From: Thelonectria olida
Lineage: Eukaryota; Ascomycota; Sordariomycetes; Hypocreales; Nectriaceae
Length of the DNA: 64,000 nt
Direction of reading: 5' to 3'
Assembly (NCBI GenBank): GCA_020736575.1
Contig: JAGPYM010000001.1
Location: 186,001 to 250,000, forward strand
Shown piece by piece: positions 46,940 through 58,542 of this stretch. Position numbers and translations under genes: made by a program. The notes beneath the pieces were generated by a model that saw only the letters and a program-made list of their open reading frames with translations, did not search any database and was not told the origin of the DNA. Numbering within the stretch: the stretch's first letter is position 1; every line of letters begins with the position of its first letter.

Positions 46940-49332
46940 CTACGCCATCATCAATCCCGCCAACGCCTTCTCATTGTTCTGCTCAATCGCCTTGATCAGA
47001 GTAGGATATGGTGTCAGCGTTCCCAGGGCACGTCGCATGTGCGCATTAACTATCTGCAGCCCATACACGTAGCTGGCATTCACCCACCCAAATCTGTCTC
47101 GTCGTTAGCTCAATATTCGGTATACCATCAGTACCTCGGTGTCATGACAACTCACCCTTCTTTGGCAACACCCTTGAAGTCAAGACCTTGGTTGCCATAC
47201 TCTGCATCTACTCGGTGCGGGTCGACTGGCCGAGTCACGTCGTACTTTTCCACCACCACACCGTTGAAGTCAACAAACGCCTTGGTAATCATGAACAGCC
47301 ACTTGTAGGCCAGTCGCTCAGCGTCTTCCGTGAAGCTGTACCTGAGCAGTCCCGTCCACGCCAGCATCTGCTGTGGCGCCCAGCCATACGGGAAGTCCCA
47401 TTGTCGGTTGGGTCGGGACAATCCAATCTCGCCTCGAGACTTCTCCGTGCCGGACAAGAGACCGCCGTATGCCTCAAACTTGGGTAGGCCCTTGCGAACC
47501 ATATCAGCCGCCTGCTTGGGTGATGCAATGCCTGCCCAGAGGGCCCAAAAGGTGGTGCATGTCTCGTATGTACAGCGCTTTTGGGCCGCCGTGTTATAGT
47601 CGAAGAACATGCCTTCCTTCTCGTCCCACATAAGCTTATCCATAGTAAGCTTACGGCGCTTGGCTCGCCGGTCCCAAACTGCCGACGAGAGCACCTCACC
47701 GGGCTTATAGGGCGTTCCTGCACAGAACTCCTCAGGAATCGATAGCTTGTCGCCAAACACGCTGCGAATCGTTCGCGCGATGTCCGTCTCGTACTTGAAA
47801 AGCAGCGAGTTGAGATCAATGGTAGCCAGGTCTGCACAGACACCCTCCAGGCGGTACGAAGTATCGTGGCCTGATTCTCGGACAGCACGATCATGCATAA
47901 AGTAGTCATCGAGCTCCGGTTCCTTGATTTCGCCATGGTTGTACGCTCGCACAAACTCCTCGAATGACATGTTGTGCTTCTCCATGTAAGGCTCGAGGAT
48001 GTGCACAAAGTGGGTGGCCTCGGTCTCGGGGGGTACACCGAGACCTTCAGGGCGATACCTGGACAAACCTGTGATAGGGTCCAACCGAGGCTCCGCGGTC
48101 CAAACACTATGGTACTCCTTGATGGCCGCAAGAATCGAGCGTCTCAGGAACTCCTTGGAGTCCGGCTCGTGCTTGATCTTCTCGTACACACGTAGAGCCA
48201 TGTCAGTCAGGAAAGGTGGTTGGGATCGGCAAAGATAGTATGACCGGGTGGCGTTAAGGATTTTGCCGTAGTGCTCGATGCAGAAGCAGAAGTTGAGAAC
48301 CATGGACTTGGCCAGGTCAACACGGTCGTTGACCAAGAGTCCTAGAGACTCCATGTAGCTGTCCCATCCGTAGAGCTCGTTGAAGCGACCACCTGGAACG
48401 ACAAACGGCAATCCTCGAATGGAGGTACCAGTTTTGCTCTTGGGATCGTCAAATTCTTCCACCTCGACGGCCAAAAGACCAGGCTTCGCGTTCATGTCCC
48501 GGACAAGCTCTGGAGTAATATTCTCTGGCAGCAGTTGAACATCCAGGCGCATTTCCGGCTTATCTTCAGCCAGTTGCTTGTAATATTCATATTGGCGGGG
48601 CGCACCAACAGGTACATAGATGCGGGGGCGGGGGTCATCGGTCCAGTCCTTGGGATCCCGGGCAGCGATGTCAATGCTAGACGCATCAATTCGTCTCGTC
48701 AGGCCCTCCCAGAAGTGGTCGCGAATAAGACGAGAAAGTCGGTCAACGGGGTTTTCGTTCAAGCGACCCTCATCCAGGACAATCTGCTTGCGGCCGTATT
48801 CTTTCGCCAATGTCAATTCCTGGAGCAGGTTCGATAACATGTATGTTCCTCGGACATCAAATCGGTTGTAACCCTCGGAAGCGGCCGTGCGCAGGGAGAT
48901 GACTTTGGGACCGTTGTCTTCAATTGTGATTTGCATGTTTCCGTCCGTGTCTTCCTGGGCCTTGAGACTCTCTAGGGTGGCCTCGACTTGGATAAGAAAT
49001 CGGCGGCTCTGCTGGGTGTTTTCATCTATAATCAAAGCAATTAGACTGGAGTGCGCTGTTTATACATTGCTGATAAAGATCCTACCATGGCTTCCTCGAC
49101 GAAAGGGTTCTCGTAGGCCAATCCGCTCGAACTGCTTCATCAAGCTGTTCTACATTGAAGAGTTAGTAGAAGTCGCATACTAAGTGTATTTGGTAGTAAT
49201 TACCTGCGAGTACGTTCTCGTACGGGGGCCAATGTTGCGACTGTGGCGCTCCTCGGCGTAGTATGTTTTGGCATCATCGTAGACCCCGAAGTCATCGGAC
49301 CCGCGGGTTCGGTGGTTAGAAGGTGTCGTCAT
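46940..49332 (-). CDS. NTH1: Neutral trehalase (GH37), 738 aa
   Basis: Hydrolyses cytosolic trehalose to glucose during recovery from stress and spore germination. Exons: 49204-49332, 49086-49149, 47156-49025 and 46940-47093, with introns of 54, 60 and 62 bp. The N-terminal regulatory tail has RTRTYS (about 37-42) and RRGS (60-63), a PKA consensus matching the phospho-sites that recruit 14-3-3 in yeast Nth1. A Ca-binding loop follows, [12 protein letters not shown] (90-101), almost as in yeast. The catalytic GH37 domain has the signatures [20 protein letters not shown] and, near the C-terminus, [12 protein letters not shown]. No signal peptide is present, which excludes acid trehalase. The last exon ([16 protein letters not shown]) completes the fold. 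A start further upstream is possible but not needed. Confidence 0.95.
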
Positions 49333-51503
49333 GGCGATAACACGGTTCGGGCAGACTTCTTTAATCAACCAATAATGTTGGAAATGCAACGAGGGCTTGT
49401 TATAGGAGATGAGGAGATGAAAGGACAGCAATGAACCAAAGGACAATGACCGAACGATGGTGCTGACGTCGCTCGTATTATAACCCACTGGTACTGCACT
49501 CCTTCGATGGAGTCCACAGAAGCAAAGGTCAGTGCTCGGTCAGAACGCAGGAGGCGTTTGGTCACGCGGAGGCAAAAAGAAGCAAAATATGAACCCTGTA
49601 GAGAGCCACTCCCGGCAGGTATGTAGGTGAATGGACGGGAAGTTTGGCAAATGAGACGAAAGATGTCAGACAGGGTCACAGGGAATAAGGGTAAATGTGA
49701 ATGGCGGGGGTAATGCAAACTGAAGTTGACGAAGAGAAAAGGTGAGACAAGAGGAAGTGGGAAGCAGCGGGGGAAAGCGAGATAGAGCTTGGGCCCTCTC
49801 CGGCTTGGAATGGAGCCAGAAGCCAATTCAGCGCAGGTAACCAGGGCAGACACCTGGGGGCTTGACCGAAATTCCCAAGGCGGTTCGGGAGACAGTGAGC
49901 AATGAGGGCGAAGACGTGGGGGGGAATGCGGATCAATTGTGCGGAAATATGAGTGAATGCATATGGATATTGGGTTGACGAACAAAAAATTGCACTTGGA
50001 GATGAGGCCACAAACCCGTGGTGGGTGGTGGATGGTGGGTGGTGGGTAGTACCTGGACAATTGGTTGAGGTGGTGTTCGTGCCCTCCTTCCTCATCCCAG
50101 ATACAGGTCCTTCCTTAACTTCCTCAACTCGATTGCTCGTCATTGGATTGGAGGCAGTTGGCGTTGGTCAACTGGTGACGATACCGTGCTGCATGAGGAC
50201 CCACACCTCCCACCCTCTGCCGCGGGGAGGGCGCACCGGCCCCGGCTCCCCCCCACTAACAGCGCCTGTGCCCTGTACTTTAGAGGCTGAAGACTCAGGC
50301 CCCCTAACTTTTAGTGACCTTGCCCACTGAGACACCCTGTATTCATGTGCCCCCCCACCACGCCCGGGTGTCATCCCGCGCGTGGACGCAAAGCGTTTGC
50401 GTCCGCGGGAACACATCGTCAGCCCCAGGAGCCATTGCGCTGGGACAATCTCAAGCTTTTATCAGACCATCTTTTGACAAACCAAGATTGCCGGAACCTG
50501 CTCGTGCATGGAACTGCTCCGATTTCAATCACGATTCACGAACGAGTTTCCGCCCCCTGAGCCGGCATCGTGTCTCACATGCCAAGTTGCTAGGAGCCAA
50601 AAGAGATGGAAACTGGGGACTTGCTGGGCCAACAAGGATTCCTTCACGCTTCTCACCTTCCAACGACCAGCATCTAGGCACATGTTGTGCTTTGGGCATG
50701 TTCTATCATAATGCGTTGGCAATAAGGGGAAATTGATTGTTCTGGCCAGTTTGTGCGGGCCCTGTTGTCGAATGAGAAGTTGGGCACGAGGCTGGTCCCC
50801 AAGCCGTATCTCCCTTGGCGTGAGCTCTCACCGACATCCCAAGATGTCATGCAAGCCCGTGTTCGGCCCTCTGAGACATATCGGTGTTATTTTGTTCTCC
50901 CTGTCCTATCCCCCACCTATCCACACGGCTTCTATCCGCAAGAACATTATCGTACGAATCACTTCGTACATCGTCACAAGAGATTTTTAGGACATACCAA
51001 ATTTGGCAACTCCGGGCTGACAATCTATCACCTCTTTGTGACAGATGTCTGCCACTCTCTCTTATTTTGAGGTTATGAGCATCACCTCCTAATAGCCATT
51101 GATAATCGAATCCATCAAGTTGAAAGACCCTGTATATTTCCTAGGGTATCGAACGGCTAAAACCGTGCTGAACTGGTGACGCTTCTGCATAAAGAAGTTC
51201 CGCTGGAGTTTCAAACCACCATACAATCGGCTCCTGTTCCTCCTATCGGGGTATTCTTCCCATTCGAATAAAAAGTAATAATGCATAAACCCAGGTATTC
51301 ATAATCCTTGACGCCATACCGGATGTTACCCCAAAAGCCATACGAACATCCTTCGTATGACACGGACGAAATGTCGTACGCACAAGACGAAAAGCCAGAC
51401 TAAAGATAAAAAGCTGTATGCCAAAGACGAAGAGCCGAATGACGAAGACGAGCTATCCCCTGCCACGGAAAAATGGTCGTGGAAATCGGAATGGCCAGCC
51501 TCT
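49333..51503. other. Trehalase promoter, then Yippee 3' flank
   Basis: About 2.2 kb with no supported gene. The left part, 49333 to about 50100, is expected to be the trehalase promoter and leader. Open frames, including a 231-codon minus-strand frame ending at 49365, are Pro/Ser/Cys-rich, overlap the trehalase start region and have no motif. Confidence 0.45.
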
Positions 51504-52238
51504 CTAAGAATGGCTCCTGCGTGAAACCATGTTACGCCTCCTTGTCGCCACAGTCTCAGGGTCCCAAACTCCGGCAAAAATGTCCTCGCACTCCTCGTCA
51601 TCATCCGAGTCGAAAACTATTCCGTCGCTCCTCGCTTTCCTCTCAACTACCTCCTCTTCTTCAAACTCTTCGCCCCGGTGGATGGCCTCCCAGTTACGAA
51701 ACGTCGTCACCCTCTCTGTCTCCAAGATGTATTTCCCCACCTTGTAATGTTGCGACTGCTCTTTGGCGTCGACATACTTCCATCCCAGCTTGGTCCCGCA
51801 CTGTGAGCAGGAAATGTCTGCCACCACATGCCATCCCGTTACCAGCTGCCGGTTCTCGTTCCTCCCCACGCGAATATTCAGCAGCGACTGCTCGGCCGGG
51901 GGTGCTGGCGGCGAGACCAAGAAAGCTCTGCCATATCGTCCAGTAAAACCCTTGGAGATAACCTGAGAGGCAAAGGCGAGGTCGGCCGAACAGGTCGAAC
52001 AGCGTAGGGTATCGGGGGCGGCACGGGCCAGGTGACTGGTATCGGACATTGCCTTTGTTAAAGTAGTCTTGGCAGGAGGTGAACTCGCTGGCGTCGTATC
52101 TGCTGATGAAACCGGCGAACCAGTCGAGGACGACGATGAAGAGGTCGACTGGCGGCGGGAGAAGGGCAGTTTCAAGCTGGGGAGCAGGTAGAGGGGGAAG
52201 AGGGGCTTGGTAGCCGAGATACCGCTCTCGCGAACCAT
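51504..52238 (-). CDS. Yippee-like zinc-binding protein, 244 aa
   Basis: Member of the Yippee/Mis18-like fold, a conserved eukaryotic zinc-binding module; function in fungi is not well defined. It is a single exon. Residues 26-60 are a Ser/Thr-rich low-complexity tract. The Yippee domain spans about 78-185. The first zinc knuckle is C80-S-T-C83. The second is C144-S-Q-C147, followed by GTKLGWKYVDAKEQSQHYKVGKYILE. The conserved GRAFL and TGWHVV lie between them. The C-terminal 60 residues are acidic then basic (DSDDDEECEDIF, then RRRNMVSRRSHS) and could carry a nuclear signal. The domain call is firm; nothing in the context predicts the role. Confidence 0.88.
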   Translation of the reverse strand: MVRESGISATKPLFPLYLLPSLKLPFSRRQSTSSSSSSTGSPVSSADTTPASSPPAKTTLTKAMSDTSHLARAAPDTLRCSTCSADLAFASQVISKGFTGRYGRAFLVSPPAPPAEQSLLNIRVGRNENRQLVTGWHVVADISCSQCGTKLGWKYVDAKEQSQHYKVGKYILETERVTTFRNWEAIHRGEEFEEEEVVERKARSDGIVFDSDDDEECEDIFAGVWDPETVATRRRNMVSRRSHS

Positions 52239-52929
52239 ATCGGCGATGAACGAATATTCAACAGGCTCTGTACGCCGGAGATTTCGCCTATAAACTCTTG
52301 GAGTTGGTGTTCGTCGCGTTCTCGAGTGCGCGCCACGCGGAATCGATAAAAACCGTTAAAACGTATGACGGGTAAGGCTTCCACAAGTGCAGACGCCAGC
52401 GTTAGAAAAAACGTTACTCAACGGTGCCGAGGTTTGCGATAGCAGTACGAACAAGAACGTTACAGAGCAACGTAAGTATGGTCATGCAAGATATTCCAAG
52501 GAGATAAAGATTATTGTTGACTTGGAACGGGGTCTGGCTTAGGTAGTCTCCGTCTTCTCCCGGGTGATAAGTTAGCAGCTGGTCACTTGGTCACGACTCA
52601 CTCATGCGGCTGGCTCGGGCAGGTAGCGATCACAGGACCCTTCCATGTTCGCAATCGATAAAGGGCGGTGGAGGGGTCAGTGGAGCCATTAAGGATGGAT
52701 CAGTGTGCGTAGAAACGGCGTGCTTATGGTGGCGGGGTTTCAAGGGTACGTATCTCCAGATCGATGTCATAGCAGCGGGGCGGGAGTAAACACAGGTCAA
52801 GAGGTCATCATGGCAATGCCCTATGAGCAAGTAACCACCATTGAGAATGGAACTTATAGAGAGCCAAGGTATGCATCAATTCAGCTGTATTTGGCAAACA
52901 TCCCTCGGCATACTTTAGACTAAAAGTGC
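52239..52929. other. Yippee upstream region and DUG1 3' flank
   Basis: A 691-bp spacer between genes in the same direction. No gene is visible. Confidence 0.45.
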
Positions 52930-54412
52930 TCAAGATTGGGGCTCCTCAGCAACGTAGTGGAGATAAGCTCCCAGCAGCTTGATACCCTCGATGTAGTTGC
53001 GCTTATCCAGCTTCTCGTTGATGGAGTGCGCGCCATCAGTAGAGCTTCCCATGGGCAGCAGTAGAACATTCTTTCCAGTTGCCTCTTCAAAGGTCAGGGT
53101 CACGGGAATACTAGAAATCATGATTAGCAGATGTCGACCCAATCGAGTTTGAGAATGCTTACCTTCCGCCCTCGCGAGTAAAGTCGGGCTCAGTACCCCA
53201 CACACGTTCAACGGCCTTGGCCGCGGCACTGAAGTTCCAATGCTTAGGCGAGGCCACCCACCACTTGCCACAGTGCTGAGCATACACCTTCATCGTGTTC
53301 TTGCTCTTAAGCTTGGCAAATTGCTCCTCGACGTACTTATAGACACACTCGTTGGTCTTGTCAATCTCCATGTCAGGAACAGTTCGGATGGAGAACTTTC
53401 CAATGACCTTGGCAGGAATAACAGTCTTGGCTCCGGGGGCAGAGAAAGCACCCTCGATGCCATGGAGGGACAGAGATGGGTATCGCCATCGCCCCATTAG
53501 AGTGCGCTTCTTGTCGTCAAAGATGGTTGTCTTACTTCCCAGCGACTCGTGTAGAGTCTCCATGGTAAAAGAGATGCCATCGTAGAGACCCTCCTCGTCA
53601 GCGGTCACAGCAGCAACCTGCTCGGCGATGCCAGGGATTTGAATTTCGCCGTCAGTGTTGACAAGCGATCCCATGAGCCTGGTTAGATCGGTCATGGGCT
53701 CCTGGGCAGTGCCACCAAAGACGCCACTGTGAAGGTCGGCACCGGGGCCGGACACCTCGATAGAGTAGTAGTTGCATCCGCGCAGACCATAGGTCAAGCA
53801 GGGCTTCTCGGTACCTAGCCAGTAGTTGTCTGAGATACAGACTGCCTCAGCGTCGGCAAAGTATTTCTTGGCTTCCTCCTTGATGAGGTCATCGAGACCC
53901 TCAGAGCCGTACTCCTCCATACCTTCGAAACACATCAATAGGTTGACGGGAAAGTCCACGCCAGCCTTCTGGTGAGCCTCGATGGCGTTCAGCCAGCCCA
54001 GGACAGGGCCCTTATCATCGGTAGATCCACGACCGAACATACGACCCTTCTCATCGACGGAGAGCTCGAAGGGCTCGGTAGCCCAGCCATCGCTCTTTTC
54101 AGCGGGCTGGACATCATAATGGCCATAGACCAAGATGGTTCGCTTATTCTTGTCGCTGCCGTATCGTGCGAGGACAACGGGAGGGAGCTCGAGGTACTCC
54201 TTGCCAGGTTGCTTGCCCAATGGTCGGAGTTCGACGGAGGCTCCGAGCGTCTTCAGCTCTTCAGCGAGGAACTCGCCCATACGGACGACATCTGGGCGGC
54301 GGGCATCGTCGGCAGAGATGGAAGGAATGGCCACGGCCTTTCGCAGGCGCTCAATGAAGTCATCAGCAGAGCTGTCGACCTGCTTGAAGAAACCGTCAAG
54401 TTGGGGAGCCAT
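52930..54412 (-). CDS. DUG1: Cys-Gly metallodipeptidase DUG1 (M20 family), 476 aa
   Basis: Zinc/manganese dipeptidase that cleaves Cys-Gly in glutathione breakdown; in yeast it is cytosolic and also works with Dug2 and Dug3. Exons 53163-54412 and 52930-53110, with a 52-bp intron. I chose the start MAPQLDGFF because it gives the usual length (yeast 481). Metal and catalytic residues are visible: YGHYDVQP (His98, Asp100), [10 protein letters not shown] (Asp132) and [12 protein letters not shown] (Glu166/Glu167), then [15 protein letters not shown] in the dimerisation domain and [12 protein letters not shown] near the end. The frame stays open upstream to another ATG at 54589. This adds 59 residues with many Arg and one acidic residue, like a mitochondrial presequence, so a second isoform is possible. 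Confidence 0.94.
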
Positions 54413-55825
54413 CTTTTGTGCTTGGTGAGAACGAATGGCTTCTGTGAGGTATGATCGAGAAGGAAGGGGGTTTATCTGTCTTCGAATTCGGGCAACTCTC
54501 GGTGTTATTGATGCAAAAGTTCGTCTGTGAAGCAAATGACTTGATCGAGGCAAACAGAGAGCTGCCGTTTGCAGGAAGGTGCGGGGCATTCCTACCACGT
54601 ATCACAAGTACACCTGCTCTATCGGGCTGGCGAGTGAGGCAACGCAGCTGGGAACTCACCTTAACTATGGCGGGGACAGCTCACAGCAACCTAATCAATG
54701 AGAGCAGCAACGGTTGTGGGCGGCTATCCACGGTAGCCAATGAAGCAATCCCGCGTGATAATTAGTCAGACTAATAATGCAGTGCGCAGTTCGTTTGCGT
54801 GAGCAGAAGGAGTGTGGGCTGCACCCAGCCACACGTTCCAGTCGGCTGAGGTGGCTTGGTCATACGTCTCGAGTCTGGGCTGGGTCAGCTGATGCCTGAG
54901 GCATGGCACCTGATCTGATGAACCGAGCCACTGATAAGGAAAATAGTTAGCCCGCTCCGCCTTTATGGAGACCTGGAAACGACAAAGCAAATCCGTGCTG
55001 GCTTTCTGCAGGCACCGATGCCCAGCAGATTACTAACCACAGCCGCGCTTTTCTGCCCCTTGGAAGGTTCCTTGACTCCTCTTCTCAATTCTCCTCCTAC
55101 ATCGTCTCCATTTTTCTTCGCCGTCACGAAACGACCATCACCCATCAGCGCGACTCCTCGGCTGCGCTTCTTGGGCTTTCGTTTGTGATACATCTACATC
55201 TTCCCGACGTGTGTTTGGTTATTACGACCGCCTCGTTCTGATCCCCGTTTGCCCCGACATCGAGCGATTTCCGACACCGACGCCATCTCGACGACCAACC
55301 GGTGCCTAACCTTGCTTACGATTCTACACTTGCCCACGCATCGCAGGCCACCTCTCGAGAGGACGTGGTTGCTGGGACAGGCTAACTTTAAGGCTGCAGA
55401 AGATCAGTGGTTGTCTTATCGTGGTACTGGGACGTGTGGTGGAACTTGGTTTTCTTTCCTTCTGGCACTTTTGCCAGCTGTACTCCTTATTCATTGCACC
55501 CGTTGACCCTTTTGCCGCTATTGTTTCCTCCAAGTACAATCAGAATTGATTCATTTCCGTTTATCTTGAGAGTTGAGAGGCACGCGAGTGCAAGAAAGAA
55601 AACGAGCCAATCAAGGATTCCTCTTTTGCAGACACAAACGAGAAAAAAACAAACATTACTTACTTAGTGCTATTGTGCGAACGAGTCGCTGCACCATATC
55701 CCTGGTCACCAAAACGTATCTTCATCTCTGCGACTTCCGATCTCTAATATCCGACATTTACCTATTGCCGCTTGTTGTGCTTCCCTCGTACTTTTGTAGG
55801 AAGCAGTTGGCAATCTTCATTCACA
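54413..55825. promoter_or_regulatory. Divergent region, DUG1 / MPE1
   Basis: About 1.4 kb between outward-facing starts. Its left 177 bp (54413-54589) can encode the DUG1 N-terminal extension. The rest holds the two promoters and a C/T-rich MPE1 leader. No other gene is supported. Confidence 0.5.
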
Positions 55826-57854
55826 ATGACATCGTCCGTCTTCTTCAAGTTCAAGTCCCAGAGGGAGCCCACTCGGGTTGAATTCGACGGGACTGGAATC
55901 TCCGTCTTTGAACTCAAGCGAGAAATTATCACTAAGAGCGGACTGGGTGATGGCACTGATTTCGACCTCTTCATTTACACCGACGACAACAGCGAAGGTA
56001 AGCAACGTCCCAAGCGGGTGAGTGCAATAGATCCTAACCAAAGCCTAGAATATGATGATGATACCACCATTATTCCGAGATCAACTACTGTGATTGCTCG
56101 ACGCCAACCTGCCCTCAAGCCAGGTGCAGGCCGTGCTGCTCGTTATGTGTCCGGGAAAATGCCCGTGACGGCCAAAAACGCCGGTCGCAAGGAACAGGCA
56201 GCCAAAGCGTCAGCATCGAAACCCAGTTCCAATGCTATCAACCAAATGAACAACGCCATGACAGAGGAGGAAAAGATGAATGCCATGTTTGCAGCGCAGA
56301 CGGAGCAGTGGTCTGCTCAGCAAGAGGAGATGTCTCAGTAAGTTGATCCCCTTAAAAAAAATAAAAATAAAAAAACGAAGAAAATGCTAACATGGCTTCA
56401 GCCAAACCCCAGTGTTCAAGCCAGGGTCAAAACGACCAGCGAACGTCCCTGATCATGATCCTCCAAATGGATACATCTGCTATCGATGTGGTAACAAGGG
56501 TCACTGGATTCAGTTGTGTCCTACCAATGATGACCCTGATTTTGACAACCGACCCCGTGTCAAACGGACCACGGGTATCCCACGTTCATTCCTGCAGAAG
56601 GTCGACAAGTCTGTAGTACTCGCTCAAACTGAAGGAGACGAGTCGAAACGACCTTCTGGTATCATGGTGAATGCTGAGGGTGATTTCGTCATTGCTGAGC
56701 CAGACAAGGCGTCCTGGGAGCAGTTCCAAGCCAAGGCAAAGACTTCGTCAAACACCAAGGCCAACCCTTCCGAGGATAAGGAAATTCAGGAGCGGGGCTT
56801 GGAGTGCTCAATTGACAAGAAGCTGTTCATAGAACCAATGAAGACTCCATGCTGCGAGAAGACCTTTTGTAATGATTGCATAACCAATGCTCTCATTGAA
56901 AGCGACTTCATCTGCCCCGCGTGCCAGACAGAAGGCGTATTGATTGATGACCTCCAGCCGGATGAAGAGGCCTCAAAGAACATTCAAGAATATTTGAAGG
57001 AAAAGGAAGCCTCCAAGACCCCCCCCGCATCTCCCAAGACCACGGGTGATGCAAAGGCGGAGGAGAAGGCTGAGGAGAAGACAGGAGACGACACCGAAAC
57101 GAAGTCTGAAGATCAGCCCAAGGCAGACTCAGAAGAGAAGCCGGTTGATGTTTCCAGCAAGGCAAAGTCGAAGTCACCCACCTCTCAGCCCGCCACCGTT
57201 GTTAAATCGCCCCCTACTGGTCCAAGAGCCGCTGTCGCCGCTCAAGGTGCAGCAGACCAGCAAGCAACCAAGGCCAAACCCGATGAGGCCAACTCCAAGA
57301 AGCGACCGGCCGACAATCTGCTGGATAACCCTAGAATTCCGAAGGGCCCCAAGGCGATGCAGAACCAGCAGAACCAGAACATGATGCCCAATATGATGAA
57401 TGGCATGGGGGGCATGAATATGGGAATGAACAGCATGATGTTCAACGGAATGCCCATGATGCCCAACATGATGAACGGCATGGGGATGCCTAACATGGGC
57501 AATATGAACATGGGAATGCCCATGATGGGCATGCCTAACATGATGGGCATGCCCAATTTCCCCGGAATGAACGGATTTGGAGGAATGAACGGTTGGGATA
57601 TGGGCATGAATGGCATGAATGGCATGAATGGTATGAACGGCATGAATGGAAACATGAGCGGCATGAATGGCTTTCAAAATGGCGGCATGAACGGAGGCAT
57701 GAATGGCGGCATGAGTGGTTTCCAGAACAACGGCCCCAACTTCTCCCAGAATGGAGGACCTGAAGACGACGCATACTTCCGCAAACCTGTCAACCCTCAT
57801 CGCCACCAGAACAAGCAGAAACGAATCCGACCCAGCGACTACCGTGAGCTGTGA
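55826..57854 (+). CDS. MPE1: MPE1, cleavage and polyadenylation factor subunit (DWNN/RING), 637 aa
   Basis: Subunit of the mRNA 3'-end cleavage/polyadenylation complex (CPF), related to human RBBP6. Exons: 55826-55997, 56049-56337 and 56402-57854. The N-terminal DWNN ubiquitin-like domain (about 1-80) opens MTSSVFFKFKSQREPTRVEF and ends STTVIARRQP. A zinc knuckle CYRCGNKGHWIQLC follows. Next is a RING-type finger: CSIDKKLF, CCEKTFCNDC and CPAC. The region after it is Lys/Glu/Pro-rich. The tail is a long Met/Gly/Asn repeat (NGMNGMNGMNG) encoded at about 57380-57740, then KPVNPHRHQNKQKRIRPSDY. The first intron is 51 bp and has no in-frame stop, so retaining it would insert 17 residues in the DWNN domain. 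I prefer splicing because NSEEYDDDTTIIPRST matches the family. Confidence 0.94.
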
Positions 57855-58542
57855 ACGAACCGAGCACCCCCCCCCGACTCTACAGGTCGTTTTCCTCTTG
57901 GTCTTTCTACAACGAATTCTTTGGCTTTCTTGCGGCTCCCCCAAAATCATTGGCGGGACCCGCCTCGGTACATATGGTCGTGATTTCTTCGTTCGGCGTT
58001 CGAGGTTGGCATTGCTTTTGGTCTCTATTTTTTTGCTGCATGGCCAGGCCTGACGAAAGGGCGTATAGGGGTTGAGCTCTCAAGGAGCGGGGCTGGGTGT
58101 TGGAACAAACAGTGCTTTTTTATTATTTCACTTTCATTTTCCTGTACCAGGGGTTTTGGGTTACGGATGGAACTGGGATGGACGGTTTTAATGCCTCTCA
58201 GAGAGGCTGAGAAATGTGCTTGCGAGCAACTCGCTAGGCTGATACAGACAGCTAGACAATTGAGCGAAGTTATGTGACAAACTCTTTGGGTATTTCTGTC
58301 TTTGTGACTGTGACTATGCGTGTAGTACTGACTGTGTATGTATGGCCGCGTTTACAAAAAATGATGTCCTCGATATCAACTCCACGCCTTCATGCTAACC
58401 ACTTGACTCCCTCTGTTAACGGTGGTTTCAAAACGGCCCCTCCGCCAGTGTATCCTGCATCTCCCCAAATCCCAGATCCTGTGTACCATCTTATCATGAT
58501 TTCCTCTTTGAGAGTTTTCCTTGCTTTATTTGATTATTTTTT
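57855..58542. other. Convergent 3' flanks, MPE1 / GET3
   Basis: A 688-bp tail-to-tail spacer with T-rich stretches around 58030 and 58118. No gene is visible. Confidence 0.5.

Noticed and set aside
49365..50060. 231-codon minus-strand frame upstream of trehalase
   Set aside because: Non-conserved-looking Pro/Ser/Cys composition in the expected trehalase promoter; it runs close to the trehalase start in another frame.
57174..57950. 258-codon His-rich frame antisense to MPE1
   Set aside because: It is the complement of the ATG-rich MNG repeats.
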